Of a stretch of DNA of 64,000 nt, positions 33,861 to 46,839 are shown one piece after another (the first letter of the stretch is position 1; each line of letters opens with the position of its first letter). The translations under genes were made by a program, and so were the position numbers. The notes under the pieces were generated by a model, which saw only the letters and a program-made list of their open reading frames with translations, searched no databases and was not told where the DNA came from. This DNA is from Augochlora pura (lineage: Eukaryota; Arthropoda; Insecta; Hymenoptera; Halictidae): the NCBI RefSeq assembly GCF_028453695.1, contig NC_135781.1:558001-622000 (forward strand), read 5' to 3'.

Positions 33861-36415
33861 TTAACAGATATTGTTTTATAAAAAAATATTTTACAAAAAA
33901 AAAGCTAGAAAAGACACGATACTGGACTATTTTCCCTGCGATCAGACAGCAAGTGATCAGTCCAAAGACGGAGCATCGTACCGAAAGCAGGGCCGCGCGA
34001 TGAATAGGCGACTGTGTCGAATTTTCCATCGAATCACCGAATCAAACCAATTCGTCGTCCGATATTTGCACGGATCGGCGGGTCGCAAGGTTGTCGGGAT
34101 CCCGGTCCGGGGCCCGCGCTACACCTAGAATTAGACGCTGTCGAGTGGATTTTGAAGACTGGTCGGTCGGTGGCGGAGACGTGATCGATACCGACAAGGC
34201 CGGGCCAAAGCAAACAGACGGCACAAAGCTCTGCGCGCGGCCCGATATTAGACCCGTGAGCCGTGCGCCGTGCGCCGTACGCCGTACGCCGTACGCGGTC
34301 AACGGCTACGCACACGGAGGCTACCCAGATAGGTAGCCCGGCAGACGGAATCGGTGTACACACGGCACCTTCGTCTGTTTAAACAGCGCAGCACAATTCG
34401 GGTGGGCGGCGATCCGCGATCGAACAAATCGGTTCGCATCGCTTTCACGGCGAAACCTTTCGAGGAAACGAACGACCTATAGTCTTCCGAGACCCTAAGC
34501 TTGCACCAGGACCTCGTAAAAGTCTTTTGTCAACTGGTTCCTCGACGATAGAGAACTGTAACACCTGTTAAAATGATTTCTTTTACGGCCCCTGATATTA
34601 TAAAAACATTTATAAAACATTCTTTGTTCGAATACATGTTATAGCAGAAATCGTAAATCCAATCTTGCCATCGTTGGGAAACAATGTACATTAGTAGCTA
34701 ATAAACCTTTACACTCGACAGTTGTTACTATAATAGTCATTATAGGTCGCACTAGGTATTTTTCTTATTTTTCCTTATTCTTTGTTCCGGTAAAACGTGC
34801 AGAACGCGCCACGGCAGAATTATAATATGTGCAATTGCGCAGCGGTTTACGGAGCTCCTTCCCATTTCTCATTCACCGATAGCATTCACGGTGGAAGATT
34901 TTATTTCACACGGAGCAGGGCTCGCCTGTGAAAACGTGAATTTGCAAGTTCCGCAGTCTAATTAAAACATTTTTATTATTTTGCTGCTTCCGCGGTATTC
35001 TAACAAAAATGGCCCACGGTTAAATGTTCAAATGTTTGAATACATCCGCGCTGCTCGTTCGCTTTAAAATCCAATTTAAAATCTTTACCGCTAGCCTGTC
35101 TTAATATCATGCGATAAACAGCGAGCATAATTCGGGTGCTCGATAATAAATGATTTACACATATACTATCGCAATGCGGTCTCGATTTATTTTAACGCGT
35201 TGCCCGACGAACCGGCAGCCATAAAAATCCCACGAAATCGAAACGATTTAACGACTCGGAAACTGACAAGTTCAGATTTATCACGGTGATTACTGGATCA
35301 CGCGTTCCGCGAGCTCGATCGTTTAAAATTAAGCGCGATAAAAAAATTGATCGCAGTTTAATTTTTACCGAGACTTTCGCGTTGTTGCTACTTATTTATG
35401 AGATGTACGGCTACCATTGGAGCAGATATACTTGTATGGTATTTTTGACACAGACGTGGACGTATCGAGGGACGCGACGGCTCGCGTGGCAAAGTGTCAA
35501 AAGAGCCATCGCAATTCTCGCGAACAGATGGGACTAAGAAAGAGTACGGTACGCGGTCTCTTTAATCGCGGTTCGGTTACGTGCTCGAAGCATTTAAAGT
35601 CCGGGAATTCGCCGATCTGTGGCGCAGGCCCAGCGAAACCGAGGAAGTTTAAAGAGATACGTAGTGTGGGAATCTCACGTACGCCGCGATGGAATGCGCG
35701 GAATGGAGGGCACGAGTGGGCTAACCAGCCATTAAGGGCAGCCCTAATCTCTAATTATTTAATAAAAATATGTTTACGACGTGGCGCACCGTACGCCCCC
35801 TTTCGGTGCTCCTCTTTTTACCTTTTTCGCCTCCTCGCCCCGAAACGGCGAACAGGGAAGAAGAGGGTTTTCGGGGGGGTCGGAGGTCGATCCGACTCTC
35901 GCCGATGTAGGTACAACACACAGCCGGCCCGGCCAAAACAAAGGAACAAATGCGCCAGAGTACCAGTACGCGCTGAATTTCTTGATTTATCACCGGTCAA
36001 ATTATAACCGTCCGCCTTTCGAATAAATTCGGCGCTCGGATTCCGTTTTGACTCCTTGATCGATATCCGATCGATTTCGAATTTATGCCTCACGGACACG
36101 CGATACGATACGTGTTCCCCCTGCCCCCCTTCCCGCGATCCCCTCTTCCCGCGATTCCTCGTTTCCCCCCGTTACGGAATTTTTACGCTCCCCTATTCTT
36201 CGCATTCTTTCGATCGTCGGATTCCGATTTGGCAAATTCGTGTGCTTTGGCGCAAGAGAAATTGCCAAGTCGAATTGCTACGCGACTTCAATGATTTCTT
36301 TTTAAATTTGGGACACTCGATCTGCTAGCCCAAAAATTGACTCTCGCATTGCAACTGAATTTTCTATAAAATTTTACGTAAGATGGAATTTTCTAAAGAT
36401 TGGATTATAATAAAG
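33861..36415. other. Non-coding stretch
   Basis: Contains a GTACGCC 9-mer repeat (34261-34297) and a 196-codon plus-strand frame, 35417-36007 (first codon TTG), with basic, unrecognised sequence. 34500-35280 is AT-rich and empty. No gene supported. Confidence 0.35.
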
Positions 36416-36467
36416 ATTAACAATTTTAGTGGTGCCTCAGAGTCACCAATCGAGTGTAAAGAGTTAA
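36416..36467. mobile_element. TTAA-ended repeat relic, copy 2
   Basis: This 52-bp block is bounded by TTAA on both sides. On the minus strand it starts TTAACTCTTTACACTCGA and contains GGTGACTCTGAGGCACC, an imperfect palindrome. The 14-base core GGTGACTCTGAGGC is identical to the copy at 9731-9777. It is probably the terminal part of a family of piggyBac-type MITEs. Confidence 0.5.
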
Positions 36468-38864
36468 TATATGTGATTAAAAAATTCGCGTGTCTTAAAT
36501 CCATCTTTTTGTTTATTTAAAAAACCTTGCCCCAGTCAAAATGTACATTAATAATGCTGACAAATGCCGCCATATACGATCGATGGAAAATTCTTTATGG
36601 GAAGGGAATGGTGTTTCGCAATTTTCCCATAGAACGTTGGAAAATCGGCATTCAGATTCAGGCCGAAAGGGTTAACAAACAGAAACGCGGTGCATCGAGG
36701 AGCCCGGGGTTCCTTCCGAGTTTTCTGGTCGCGGGGCAAACACGAAATCAGAGAGCTCCGGTTCGGGCATCGTCGCGCGTCGTTATTATTTGACGGTGAA
36801 CCGCTCGGTGACTGGAGGGTGCGTTTTAGCAGTCTGCCTATCGGGAAGGACCTAGCCCGCGCGTCCAAACACAGAAGCAGCCTAACTAAATGCGGACGGA
36901 AGTAATGCTTCTGCCTACAGCGAGCCGGCAGGCGCAGCCGGCCGCGTGTTTGCTATACAAACGGTGGCGATAATTGTCCCCGTGGTGCTTGTAAAATTAA
37001 CGGAAATGCGATCGAACGTGGGTGGACACGCCTCGCGGAAACGAAGAAGCACCGGCGCGCCGCCACACGCTGCTACGTGCTCGGGCACCGAGCAGGTGTT
37101 TGTCAGCCGTTCGCCGGGCCGATGGAGAGTCTCGTTCCACCGAATGCATATACGTTCTGGAAAAGAAATACCCGGAATTTCTCGTGACAAATTCTCGTGG
37201 AATTTCTTGCACCCAGGGGGGCACTGTTATTCGACGAGGACACGTTTTCTGTTTCTTCACTGTACTTTATTAGTTAACCTAGTTATTTCTTTGGTTAAAC
37301 ACAGTTACTGATAATGCTATATAATTGAGTCTTTTCTTCTAACAATCACTCTTGCTAAGTATTAATCATCTCTCACGTATACTAAAGATGTTACAAGTGC
37401 TTTTCTAATTGATATATTTGATCGAAATTTTCGGGAATTATATTTATCGACAACCGTCAGTAAAATCTTAATCAATATATGTTACAATACGTGCCCTCGT
37501 ATATAATTTATTAAAAAAATCTATTCCGTTTGAAAAGGTTTAAAAATGAATATAAAATGAATATTGTCGACTACGTAATTGACTCGTGTATTGTTTAGAA
37601 ACTCCAGATACCTTTACGGCATCGCGTATTCCATTGCGGGTAAGTGGTCCGCTCATTAAAAACGTAGGAACGTTAAAGGCGCGCGAAACGAGCCGCGCGC
37701 GATGCGACGCGTTTTGAAAACAGGTCCGCGGAGAAGACGGCGCGGTCCGCGCGCGGCGCGCGGCGCGCTGTCTCTAAAAATAGAGTCCGTTCTAAGATTG
37801 TAGGTCACGAGCTCGCATCAAAGAGAAGACTGTCTCTTTCTCCTCTCTCCGGTCGCGTATTACGGACGCTTGTGAAACGAAGGGATCGTGTACACTTCCT
37901 AAACGATTCTCTCCTTCCTTTTTCGCGGGCCTCGTGAAACTGTTCCCGCGCGCGCGGGCGCGCTCGCACACACACAGAAGGTGTCCGTGAAACCTTCAGA
38001 CGACGTCCGAGGAATTCGTCGCTGTCCTGCCTCATTGAAAACACCGAGCTAGGATGCTTTTGATTTCGGTAGATGGGAGCCACCGGTTCCGCCCGGTGAT
38101 GAATGGTTCTTTCACGGTGTGCGCTGCTTGGAAACTAGGCGTTCCGAAATCTGTTGGCTGAAGCAGGAGGTCGGTTGCGTGCGTGTTCGACCACGGCTCC
38201 TTTCAAAACTGACACTGCTAAAATAGACGCGAAGGAAGATGTTCTCCTTCGTCGGGAAATGTTTTTCAAAATATTTCTCGAATTTCTCATCTTTTCTGCT
38301 TAGGATGATCGCTGAATTTGGATATAGATCATTTGCATCGATCTGCTATCATATTCCAAGTTCAAGTTACCATCATCCTTTCTAACCGTGGAATGACTCC
38401 AAACGTGTAAATAAAATCAGATTATCGTTATCCTCCTAACTGAAGTCGCCCTTCATATTTTATAGCGTGAAAATAATGAATAGCATGGAAATAGATAGGG
38501 GTAGTTCTAGAATTAAAAAGATGCAACTGAATTTATAGAAATAGTTAAAAATGAAGCTAGGTAAACAGCTGCGTATCTCATCAGCAACAGCTGGAATATC
38601 GAGGATCTCTCGCTGATTTCTCGTCGATCGACGACCACCAGTTCGCACATTTCGATCCGCTAGATCGATAACGTCCGCCGCGTGGGCCGGTCGGGTGATT
38701 TGCTGGCGACAGTCGCAGGCCACGGCAAATAGAAGGTGGCGGTCACAGGAAGGATGTGCACCGAATCGATGGTGGAATGCTCAAGGCCAATCCCAGCACC
38801 GAGGCCAGTTGTACAACCCAGGTGTTCGCCGGTAATTAATCGAAGGTTTAGGTTCTGGCCCCTC
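36468..38864. other. Non-coding stretch
   Basis: A 121-codon frame 36946-37311 (plus, first codon GTG) has hydrophobic ends but no recognised family. CATTGCGG then GTAAGT at 37641 is a donor-like site, with a weak acceptor TTGTTTAG near 37600 that would define a 41-nt microexon. 37290-37600 and 38220-38560 are AT-rich and empty. Confidence 0.35.
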
Positions 38865-38892
38865 GAGAGAGAGAGAGAGAGAGAGGAGAGAG
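38865..38892. repeat. (GA)n microsatellite
   Basis: About 28 bp of GA with one interruption. Confidence 0.9.
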
Positions 38893-40231
38893 TCTCTCGT
38901 ACCCGCGAGCGGCAGAATTAAGAGCGAGGACAGCGGCGGCGTTCACTATGAGCGCCGACACAGGTACCAGGGCTACTCATTCAATTATGTTGCTGACACC
39001 GGCCACATCAATCTTACCGGGGGCCGGCGCTAACACGCGGGATTTCGATGGATGCACCGTGGCGCGGCGCGGGGTGGAGCGCGGGGAGGGCGGCGGGGGC
39101 AACACGGCGGAAGTGGACGCTGGAGGTGCCCGGCCTTTCGGCACGTGCCCCGTTAATATGCATACGTGACTAGGGACGTGCAATTTGCTCTGGTAAATAT
39201 GTTTGCTTGGGCTGCGTCTTGATCGAGGACATCGACGTACGTAAACGCGCTACGCTCCGGGGAACGCCGCGCTACGCTCCGGGGAACGCCGCGCTGCGAC
39301 GCGCTGCTTGTTCCTCGTCGCACGGTTGCCTCAAACACCCCCTTGCAACTTGAGACTTGCGATCGTCTTGGCACAGGAACTACGTAGCCTAATGGCATTG
39401 ACACTGCTACGCGAGTTTCGATTAAAATATCTTCCGATCGATTTCTCTCCTACCATTTTTTAACGTTTCGATATAGTTCTTAACAGTTCAATCGAACGCA
39501 ATATCTGATTACGTTAATGGTTTGACTTGCGAACCGAATTATTGCCGCTTTGAAATTTATAGCCCCGACAGACATAACGAGAGTCGACGTCGATTCTCTG
39601 GAAACCAGAGCTTACTTTGCCGCGTTGTTTATGCGGCAGACCTAGTCGAATTCGCGGCTGCGAAATATCGGGTGGTTTCGCTTGTTTAGCGCTGTGCCAG
39701 GCCACGTGGGAGCGGCTAAAATGTTCCAATTGATAAACAGTTTTCATTTTAAAAATTACGGGCCATTCCATGCGGTAAATTATACAAAACAGTAGACCTT
39801 CAGCAACGATGCGTTACTATAGCAGCTTTCGCGGTTATCATTCTATTATCATTAATTACTACATATCGTATCTTTAACGATAATATAATCATGAAAAACT
39901 GAAGAGACCAGCATTGTCCGTCATACAATTCAACTGTACCTAAGAACTGAACGACAATGAAACGACGTCCGACATATGTAGCTGCAAATTAAACGGTAGC
40001 GCAAGGGATTGCAAATACTCGTCCGAACCGAAACGTTTCGTATCCGAAGGTACGAACCGACTTGCCGAAATTTCTCGAGCCACCCTGTATACCGTACACA
40101 TCAGCGAGGCACTCCAGCTCTGGCTGCCCTCGACCCGAGAGAGGACACTCGACGGTAACACGCAGGATCTACCCTAAAATCAGCGGTTATCCGGGGAACT
40201 CGCGTGTACGGGATCGGCAGGAAAGCTCGGG
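38893..40231. other. Non-coding; 22-bp direct repeat inside
   Basis: Two perfect head-to-tail copies of a 22-bp unit (39247-39290), starting GCGCTACGCTCC and ending GGGGAACGCC. Otherwise nothing recognised. Confidence 0.5.
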
Positions 40232-40257
40232 CGGGGCGAGGCGAGGCGAGGCGCGGC
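40232..40257. repeat. (GGCGA)n pentamer repeat
   Basis: About five tandem units. Confidence 0.85.
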
Positions 40258-40700
40258 GGGGGAGGTGTGCCTGCCGCGGATCTAATTTAAAATTATAATT
40301 CGCCGTTTATCTCGGCAACCTATTTCCCCGAACTCACGGAACGCTCACGATCTGGAGGGCCCTCGTCTTTTCGCCCGGCGAAAAGATCGTCGCGGCTGCC
40401 GAGAGAGCGTAGACTCGTAGTCTCGAGCCTCGAATCGATCGGCCGCGGGAGAAGAGGGCGGCCGATCGGAGCTTGGAAAAGCCTGGCGGTGCTGGGAACG
40501 AGACCCGCGGAACTACGTAAAAGCGGTGCGGGCTGCGAAAACGAATCGGTGAAAGAGGCCTGCTGTTACGCGGTACCCCAAACATTCGCCGCGAGCCACC
40601 GACTAGGCTGACCCGTGTGTCACTTTTGCCAAAACACTGCGTCACCAAAACCATGGCTCATGCTTTACTCCCTTTATCAGCCTAAAAACTGTATCGGGTC
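40258..40700. other. Non-coding stretch
   Basis: A 106-codon minus-strand frame (40334-40654) is arginine-rich and unrecognised. Confidence 0.35.
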
Positions 40701-40780
40701 TTGGTGGCGAAAATCCGGTGACTCCTATTCAGCGAGGGTATAAAAGTGCTTGCTTTGGCATGCTCGAGGTTTGACAGTGT
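40701..40780 (+). promoter_or_regulatory. TATA-box promoter candidate
   Basis: TATAAAAG at 40739-40746 follows an E2F-like GGCGAAAA (about 40707-40714). About 33-36 bp downstream is TTTGACAGTGTG, an acceptable insect initiator region. This is the usual spacing of a focused insect promoter. The transcript would run right into the GC island beyond 41 kb. A first ATG-type frame is not clear: the 73-codon frame at 40809 begins TTG. Promoter status is inferred from spacing alone. Confidence 0.35.
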
Positions 40781-41060
40781 GTAGTTCCGCGTCATCTTCG
40801 CTTTATAATTGTTGTTTGTAAAACCCCGTTTGTGGCTTATTCCGATTAAAAACTATGGAGTCTTGAGAGATCCTTCTCCTTCTCCTCACGAAAAGAAAGG
40901 CGACGCGGAATGCGCCGAGTGGAAACTATGGCGCGGCGTCGAGGCCAGGCAAAGATGTAGGAAGAGAAGAAATTATCGGGACACCGTAGATGCGCGATTC
41001 GCAGGGGACGAGAGCGGAGAAAATACATAGGCGATCGGCGGTGGCTACGACGACGGTGTA

Positions 41061-41140
41061 GCGGCGTGGCGCGGCGTGGAGCGGCGTGGCGCGGCGTGGA
41101 GCGGCGTGGCGCGGCGTGGAGCGGCGTGGCGCGGCTCGGT
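41061..41140. repeat. 20-bp tandem repeat
   Basis: Three and a half near-perfect copies of a unit consisting of GCGGCGTGGC plus GCGGCGTGGA. The perfection suggests recent expansion. Confidence 0.9.
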
Positions 41141-41589
41141 GGGGCTCGTCTGCACGCGAGAATTTCAATAACCCGCGGGACACAAAGCGGGATGTGTGTA
41201 GTCACATCTGGCCTGCTCTCATGCGGCGGCAGTTCCAGGTTTACGTTGGTCCGTCGTCGGCGCGGGGACGGAAAATCACGATTGCCGGGAAGCGGGCGAG
41301 AGGAGCAGCCGCGGATAGGCGCGAGCGCGAGCGCGAGAGGGATGCCTGCCAGCGGAGGGGTTGGCGGGCCGAGCGTAGTCGCGGGCGTGCGAGCGCGAGC
41401 AAGACCGCCGGCAGCAGCCGACGGAGCGGAGGACGCCGACGAGGACGAGGACGAGGACGAGGGCCAGGAGGTGGAGAAACGGCGCGCGGAGAGGTCGGCC
41501 GGGACGCGGGTGCGAGGCAGACGGCAACCGTGGCCGCGGGGAGGGAAAGAGAGCGGATAATGATCCAGCTGGCACTACCAGCAACCACC

Positions 41590-41630
41590 CCGTCGCGTCG
41601 CGTCGCCTCGCCTCGCCTCGCCTCGCCTCG
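41590..41630. repeat. (CGTCG)/(CCTCG) pentamer repeat
   Basis: Eight tandem 5-mers, the first three CGTCG-type. Confidence 0.85.
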
Positions 41631-41990
41631 AGAGAGCGCGTCTGACGAGGAACAGAGACAGAGCCTGGGTACACGGAAAGGATTCCAGCCGGGGCGAGGG
41701 GGGCGCGGGGCACCGCGTACGCGTAGGTGGATGCAGCGGCACAGAGAAAGGGTGAAAGAGCGGTGTACCGCATGCATATTGAAGCTTCATTTCACGATCA
41801 CCGCAGACCGAAGCTCCCCGCTTAGACGCGGAATCGTACGGCAAGCTGGTAACTGCGGAGAACGCGAACGCGGTCCCCGATTAATGCGCTCGAGATGCCT
41901 GACGCTAGACACGCCGCTCGCTGCCATCCTAAACGCGAATTTTTACCAACAGAATTCAAAATTATTCTAGGCCTTTACGGAATTTGGCGA

Positions 41991-43818
41991 GTCGACCTGT
42001 CCGCTGGTATCTCGCAGTCGCTTGAACTTTTCTGATTTTAAACATCCCTTGAAAGAATAATAATGTATACTAGAACGCTCAACTCTACGATACTTTTCCA
42101 AAAATTATTTTTGTCGCTTCAGCAAATCACGGACACGACACCCTCGAACATTTCCCGCTACTCTAGCCAACGATAAATCGACGATCATTCTTACCGAAAG
42201 CTGAATGAAAAAGCGAATCGTAGGTGTAATAATATTCGGGAATCGATAATTGCGTGTTCACGGTTGAAAAATCGCCCAACGGGTCGTATAAGGTCGCATT
42301 ATTGTTTCCTGACATACGATCGGAAATTTAATGCCGATATCGAAGAGAACTCGGGTAACGCGATATATTCGCGTGGCATTTCATGGTCACCGTAGATCCC
42401 GGGCTCCCATTTGCGCTCGAGTACTCGCGGCGCGGCGGAACGGGGGACGTTCGATCGCGCCGCCCGCTCGGTGTGTACTTACGCACGTGTTCAACTACCC
42501 GTGCAAATTTGCATAAACGCATTGCTCGGCCGATGCGCGTACACTTTCAGCAAAAGTGTATCGTCCGTTAAACCGTCGTAAAGCGTTGTCGTCTGTTATT
42601 CCCGCGCGGATCATTATCGTTAATGCGATGTCGCGGCAAAGTATTAAGCCATTGCACTTCAAATGTCCACATTCCCCACTCCCGACTTCAGAAGGTAATA
42701 GTGCTAGACGCGCGTTCTTTGATACTAGACGTACGGGACATTAAAAATGATTACCATGTCTTATCTTGTAACGGTTGCAAGGTTGGATTCATTTAGCCTG
42801 TGTAATTATCATTATAATGTATAATAGAATAACTGATTATTTTCGAAGAAAAGCCCAAGACCTTTTGTACACGAACGATTCTAACATAATTCTAGAACTT
42901 CTTATTTTTTTTCTTTTTACCCCAGTTTGAAAAACGAATTTTCGAGATGGACGTGGCTCGATTGTTATGGTAGCGTAGTTAGTTTTAAAATTATTTAGAC
43001 GTTCGTTGCTTTTGCGTTAGTATATCGTAAAAAACGCTAATCGCGGAAACAAGTTCGGATACAGGATCCGTAAGCTCGCTTTGATGCGGTTTAGCGCACG
43101 ATTCGACACGGACCGGTCCTAATTTCGGCGAGCTTCGTATAATTCGCATGCAAAGTTGCGCGTTCCATGTAACCAACGCAACATTGTGGACGGTATGCGT
43201 TAGGAAGGGTGGGTCGTTTAATTGTCATTTACCGTTTATCGTTGGATCGATAGGCGACGCTTACAGGCCCGCGGTATTGTACAATAGCTTTGATTAACGC
43301 TCCGATATCAGTCAATATACAATATTCCCGCGTTACCGGGAATCGCCGGCCAACAACGACTACAAAGCGTAATTATTATAAAATGTATTGAAACGACAAA
43401 CACGCAGGGGTAACGCGCCGGTGTCGTAATTATTACGGGGGATTTAAAAGTTTCGCGTTCGCGTCGCCAGAAGCCGCGCGCGTTGCTCGCGAGCCAGGCG
43501 CGAGTCTATTTAGCGGAAAAATTTCAATTTCATCGATTGCGGTTGCGTCTCCTCGCGTGTCAACTGCTACAATTATGCAAATTCTAATGAACTCGTCCGA
43601 AGGCTCATTACCGGTTGCGTGACACCATTAATTCCGCGGCGTCGTTTGTCGCTTGAAATTTCGAGGCTCTCGAACGAGATATACACGCTCTCTAGGCCTG
43701 TCACTTTAATGACGTTGCAATAATGCAATCAGGCAGATGCACCGTGTGCACACAGAGCCACGGGCACGTTGCACGCGTCGCGCAATTACAGGTCTCCGGA
43801 TTAATCCTCCACGCTGAA
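41991..43818. other. Non-coding stretch
   Basis: Alternates AT-rich (42040-42140, 42740-42960) and mixed sequence. No gene, repeat or RNA recognised. Confidence 0.4.
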
Positions 43819-43892
43819 CGCCGCGCCGCATCGCGCCGCGCCGCGCAGCACCGCGTAGCGCAGCGTAGCGCAGCGCAGCGCAGAGCCGCGCG
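43819..43892. repeat. (GCCGC)/(GCGTA/GCGCA) pentamer repeat
   Basis: About fourteen degenerate 5-bp units. Confidence 0.8.
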
Positions 43893-44839
43893 CGGTCAGA
43901 GGTTCCGACGATAAAAGAACCCAGATACCCTGTGCGCCTATAATTCATCCGGCTCGCGTGTTGCATAATAATTCGATTGTTCGAGGATAATCGTTTCCCC
44001 TTTGCCAACGATTCGCCGGCTGAGGTATCGAGAGCTCCGTTAAACGAACGGAGTTTTCCGGGCTTCCTCGGATGTGCTCGCACGCGCAAAGCATTTCCGG
44101 ATTGTGATTTATACCTTCGATCAACCGGCTATGCTTTATCTGTGCTTCTACGTTTTATGGAAACGCGATTTGTTAGGCGAATGGAATTCAAGCTCTGCGC
44201 ACTTAAAAAGCAAGGCGAAGCTCTCGCGCGTTCCGCGTTCGCGCGAGCCATTCGATGAAAGTCCGAGGCGACTAAACGCGGCCGCGTGTCCGTCGAGCCC
44301 TGCACTTTCTGATCCCGCGGATAATTACCGCAATCGCCTCTCGGCGGCGAGGCAAAAGGCGAGGCGTGCCATTGAAACGCGAGCGTTTCATTTCGTGCGA
44401 AACCGTGTCCCGTCTGGGAGCCTCAAACCGGAAGGGGTTGGCACTTTGGCCCTGCTTCCCCGAGCGAGGCTAGACGAGGCGACGGTGTTCCGGTGGGAAG
44501 CCAGCCTGCCGGCGCGGGGTGGTTGAACCGGGAGACGGCCGAAAACAATCTTGTTCACCGGTTAGTCCCCGATAAACGGCTCCGTCGCCCGGTATCAGAT
44601 TAAGATTCACTTTAGGCGGTTCCAGTTCATCCTTAGAGGTTGCACCTTCCGCCTCGCCGGATAATTCAATTCCTTCCGCGCTGGCAACTCTCCTTCGCTC
44701 GCGATCCATCCAGCCGTACACGGCCATCCACCGAGCCGGTAAGCTCTAGCTAGATTATACTAGCGAGCATATAGAGAGCTACGCGATTCCTTTCCCTAAG
44801 GTGCATCGATTTCCTCGTGCCCGTCGGAGGAACGACGCG
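43893..44839. other. Non-coding stretch
   Basis: A 150-codon plus-strand frame (44074-44526, first codon not ATG) is unrecognised. Nothing else seen. Confidence 0.35.
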
Positions 44840-44930
44840 CGAGAGAGAGAGAGAGAGATAGGGAGGGAGGAGAGACGGAGGGAGAGGGGCAGAGACGGCG
44901 GAGAGGAGAGGAGAGGAGAGGAGAAGAGAG
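44840..44930. repeat. (GA)n then (GGAGA)n
   Basis: GA dinucleotides at 44840-44858, GGAGG-rich spacer, then about six GGAGA pentamers at 44900-44930. Confidence 0.85.
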
Positions 44931-45041
44931 GGTCTAGCGCGCCACGGCAGCCGCCCATATTCGCATATACCTCAGACAAAGAGACCTAGATAGACGGAAG
45001 CCTACCCCGTACGAATAGCAAGGAAGGAATGGAACGCCGGC

Positions 45042-45051
45042 GGCCATTTTG
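45042..45051 (-). promoter_or_regulatory. YY1/Pho-type GGCCATTTTG site
   Basis: Reverse complement CAAAATGGCC matches the YY1/Pho core. It stands between the GA repeat and the CTCTA repeat of this island. Confidence 0.25.
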
Positions 45052-45165
45052 TAAGCTCTTCCCGGAGGAATCAATGTGACGTCGCCTGAGGGGCGCTTGC
45101 GCTGCGGGCAACCCTCCGCTCCGTCCCTCCAATCCTTCCTCCTCCGATCAATTCCAACTTCGGTG

Positions 45166-45250
45166 CCTCTCTCTACTCTCTACTCTACTCTACTCTCTAC
45201 TCTTCTCTACTCTACTCTACTCTTCCCTTCTCTTCCCTTCTCTTCTCTTT
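45166..45250. repeat. (CTCTA)n / (CTTCC)n pentamer repeat
   Basis: About sixteen tandem 5-mers. A second array, CTCTGC/CTGTGC, follows at 45365-45420. Confidence 0.85.
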
Positions 45251-45730
45251 CATCCCTCTCCACCCTCCTCGGCCTACCTCCCACCGTCCCCGTCTCTCCC
45301 TTTTTCCCGCTCTCTATCCCTCTCGCTTTTTCTCCTTCTTCCCCGGGTCCCGTTCTCTCCGTCTCTGTGCCTCTCTGCCTCTCTGCCTCTCTGCCGCTGT
45401 GCCGCTGTGCCTCCGTGCCCCTGTCTCTGTCGGCAGCTGCCTCCGCCGTCTTTCTCTAGCAACCAACACCCTCCGATCCGCCCTCCCGACCGTGTACATT
45501 TCGCGCGCGACCACCCTCTCCCGTCTATTACAGCTCGCGTGAAAAAGTATTAAACGATGCAATCGGAGATTCATGGCGCCATCCGCCGTTGGAAAATTCG
45601 CGACCAGAGGATAGTAGTTCCATCGACCGGCGTTGCGCGAGACATTTTCCGGTGGTACGCTCGCTTCCCGAGAATTTCCATGTCGGCCAGCTGCGGCGCG
45701 GAGGAGATCGTTCTCGAAATGTCTGAGACA
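45251..45730. other. Pyrimidine-rich island and flank
   Basis: Serine/leucine-rich frames are composition artefacts. Pyrimidine runs ending in AG (e.g. CTTTCTCTAG at about 45460) look like acceptors but arise from the same low complexity. Confidence 0.4.
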
Positions 45731-45755
45731 AAGAGAGAGAGAGAGAGAGAGAGAG
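45731..45755. repeat. (AG)12 microsatellite
   Basis: Uninterrupted. Confidence 0.9.
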
Positions 45756-46600
45756 GATGCGCGTTGTCCATTTACTTGTTTGCGCGATGTAATGGGAGCT
45801 TTGCGGAACGCTTCGTTTTGCGCGAAACTCGCGCGTCGCTATTTGTCCGGGCCGTATATAGCCGGCTCTGGTTACATTTACATTGTAACGTTGCTGCCGG
45901 GGAACGGGAATCGAGTATTTCTCAAAACTGATTTCCCACCTTCCACCGAGCCGCGGCGCTCCGCGAGTTTCTGGGTCGAAGCTGCTTCGATATTTTGGCT
46001 GCGGGCTTCGCGGACTTTGACTTTGATCTGCGGCGAGAAGTCTTCTTCCGTTTGTCCGTGCTGATGATAATTGAGACACGTGTCCAATTGTTTCGCCGGG
46101 TTGCTCGCTTTGTGGCGAAACTGTAGTTGCGAGTCTTAACGAGTCCCAGCGAGTCGTTTCGAGTAGAATACAGAAGTTTCAGGATAGAATGTCAATTTTC
46201 ATGCATTCTTTTATGAACAGCAAAGTCATGTTATCGACTATAATGTTCTTCGTGGGAAAAGAATAATAGAGATATAATTAATGTTTGTTCGTATAAATTT
46301 TTATTTCAAGTGGTTAGAATTACTAAAATCAAAGCGTTGCTCTGCAATTCGACCGAAAAGCAGTAACTTCAACAATATACCTGCCATGTAAAATCGAAAA
46401 CACTCGGTGAATTATGTCTAGCATCGACCACTCCAGTGTCCGATCATTACCGACTGTTTCCACTTGCAACGTCGTTCTGAAATACCATCTATAAAGTACA
46501 GACGTCTTTCTTTTCGGTACAGTGACTTTTCTACCACAATATCAACGAATTCTATATACAATATCAATTCCATCCCCCAGACAAAATGAATATTCAAATA
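45756..46600. other. Non-coding, AT-rich from 46.16 kb
   Basis: Nothing recognised. Confidence 0.4.
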
Positions 46601-46668
46601 TAATATAATTTAATAAATGATTTAATATAATTTAATAAATGATTTTTTTTTAATATAATTTAATAAAT
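46601..46668. repeat. 22-bp AT-rich tandem repeat
   Basis: Two exact copies of a 22-bp unit beginning TAATATAATTTAATAAAT, and a third 18-bp partial copy after a T-run spacer. Confidence 0.9.
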
Positions 46669-46839
46669 ATTAAACAATGAATATTCTACAAAACTGTGTT
46701 TAAAGAGGGATTTTTATTATTAATTCGCTGTACGTAATCTTTGCGATCGAAGAAAGTTAGAAAAGGATCCGACCAGGTCCTGGCAGACTTTACAAAGCAT
46801 TTCCCGAGTTCGCTAGTGCCATTGTCTTTGGTCGCATCA

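Larger units (their letters stand above)
40781..41990. other. GC-rich island downstream of the TATA candidate
   Basis: Arginine/glycine-rich plus-strand frames (164 codons at 41066-41560; 294 codons at 41086-41970, first codon GTG) and alanine/proline/arginine-rich minus-strand frames overlap completely. The sequence is dominated by repeats (41061-41140; GAGGAC at 41440-41462; CCTCG at 41590-41630). It fits a CpG 5' UTR region better than a protein. Confidence 0.4.

Noticed and set aside
41066..41970. 294-codon arginine-rich ORF
   Set aside because: Begins at GTG inside a minisatellite, is arginine/glycine/glutamate low complexity and is mirrored on the other strand.
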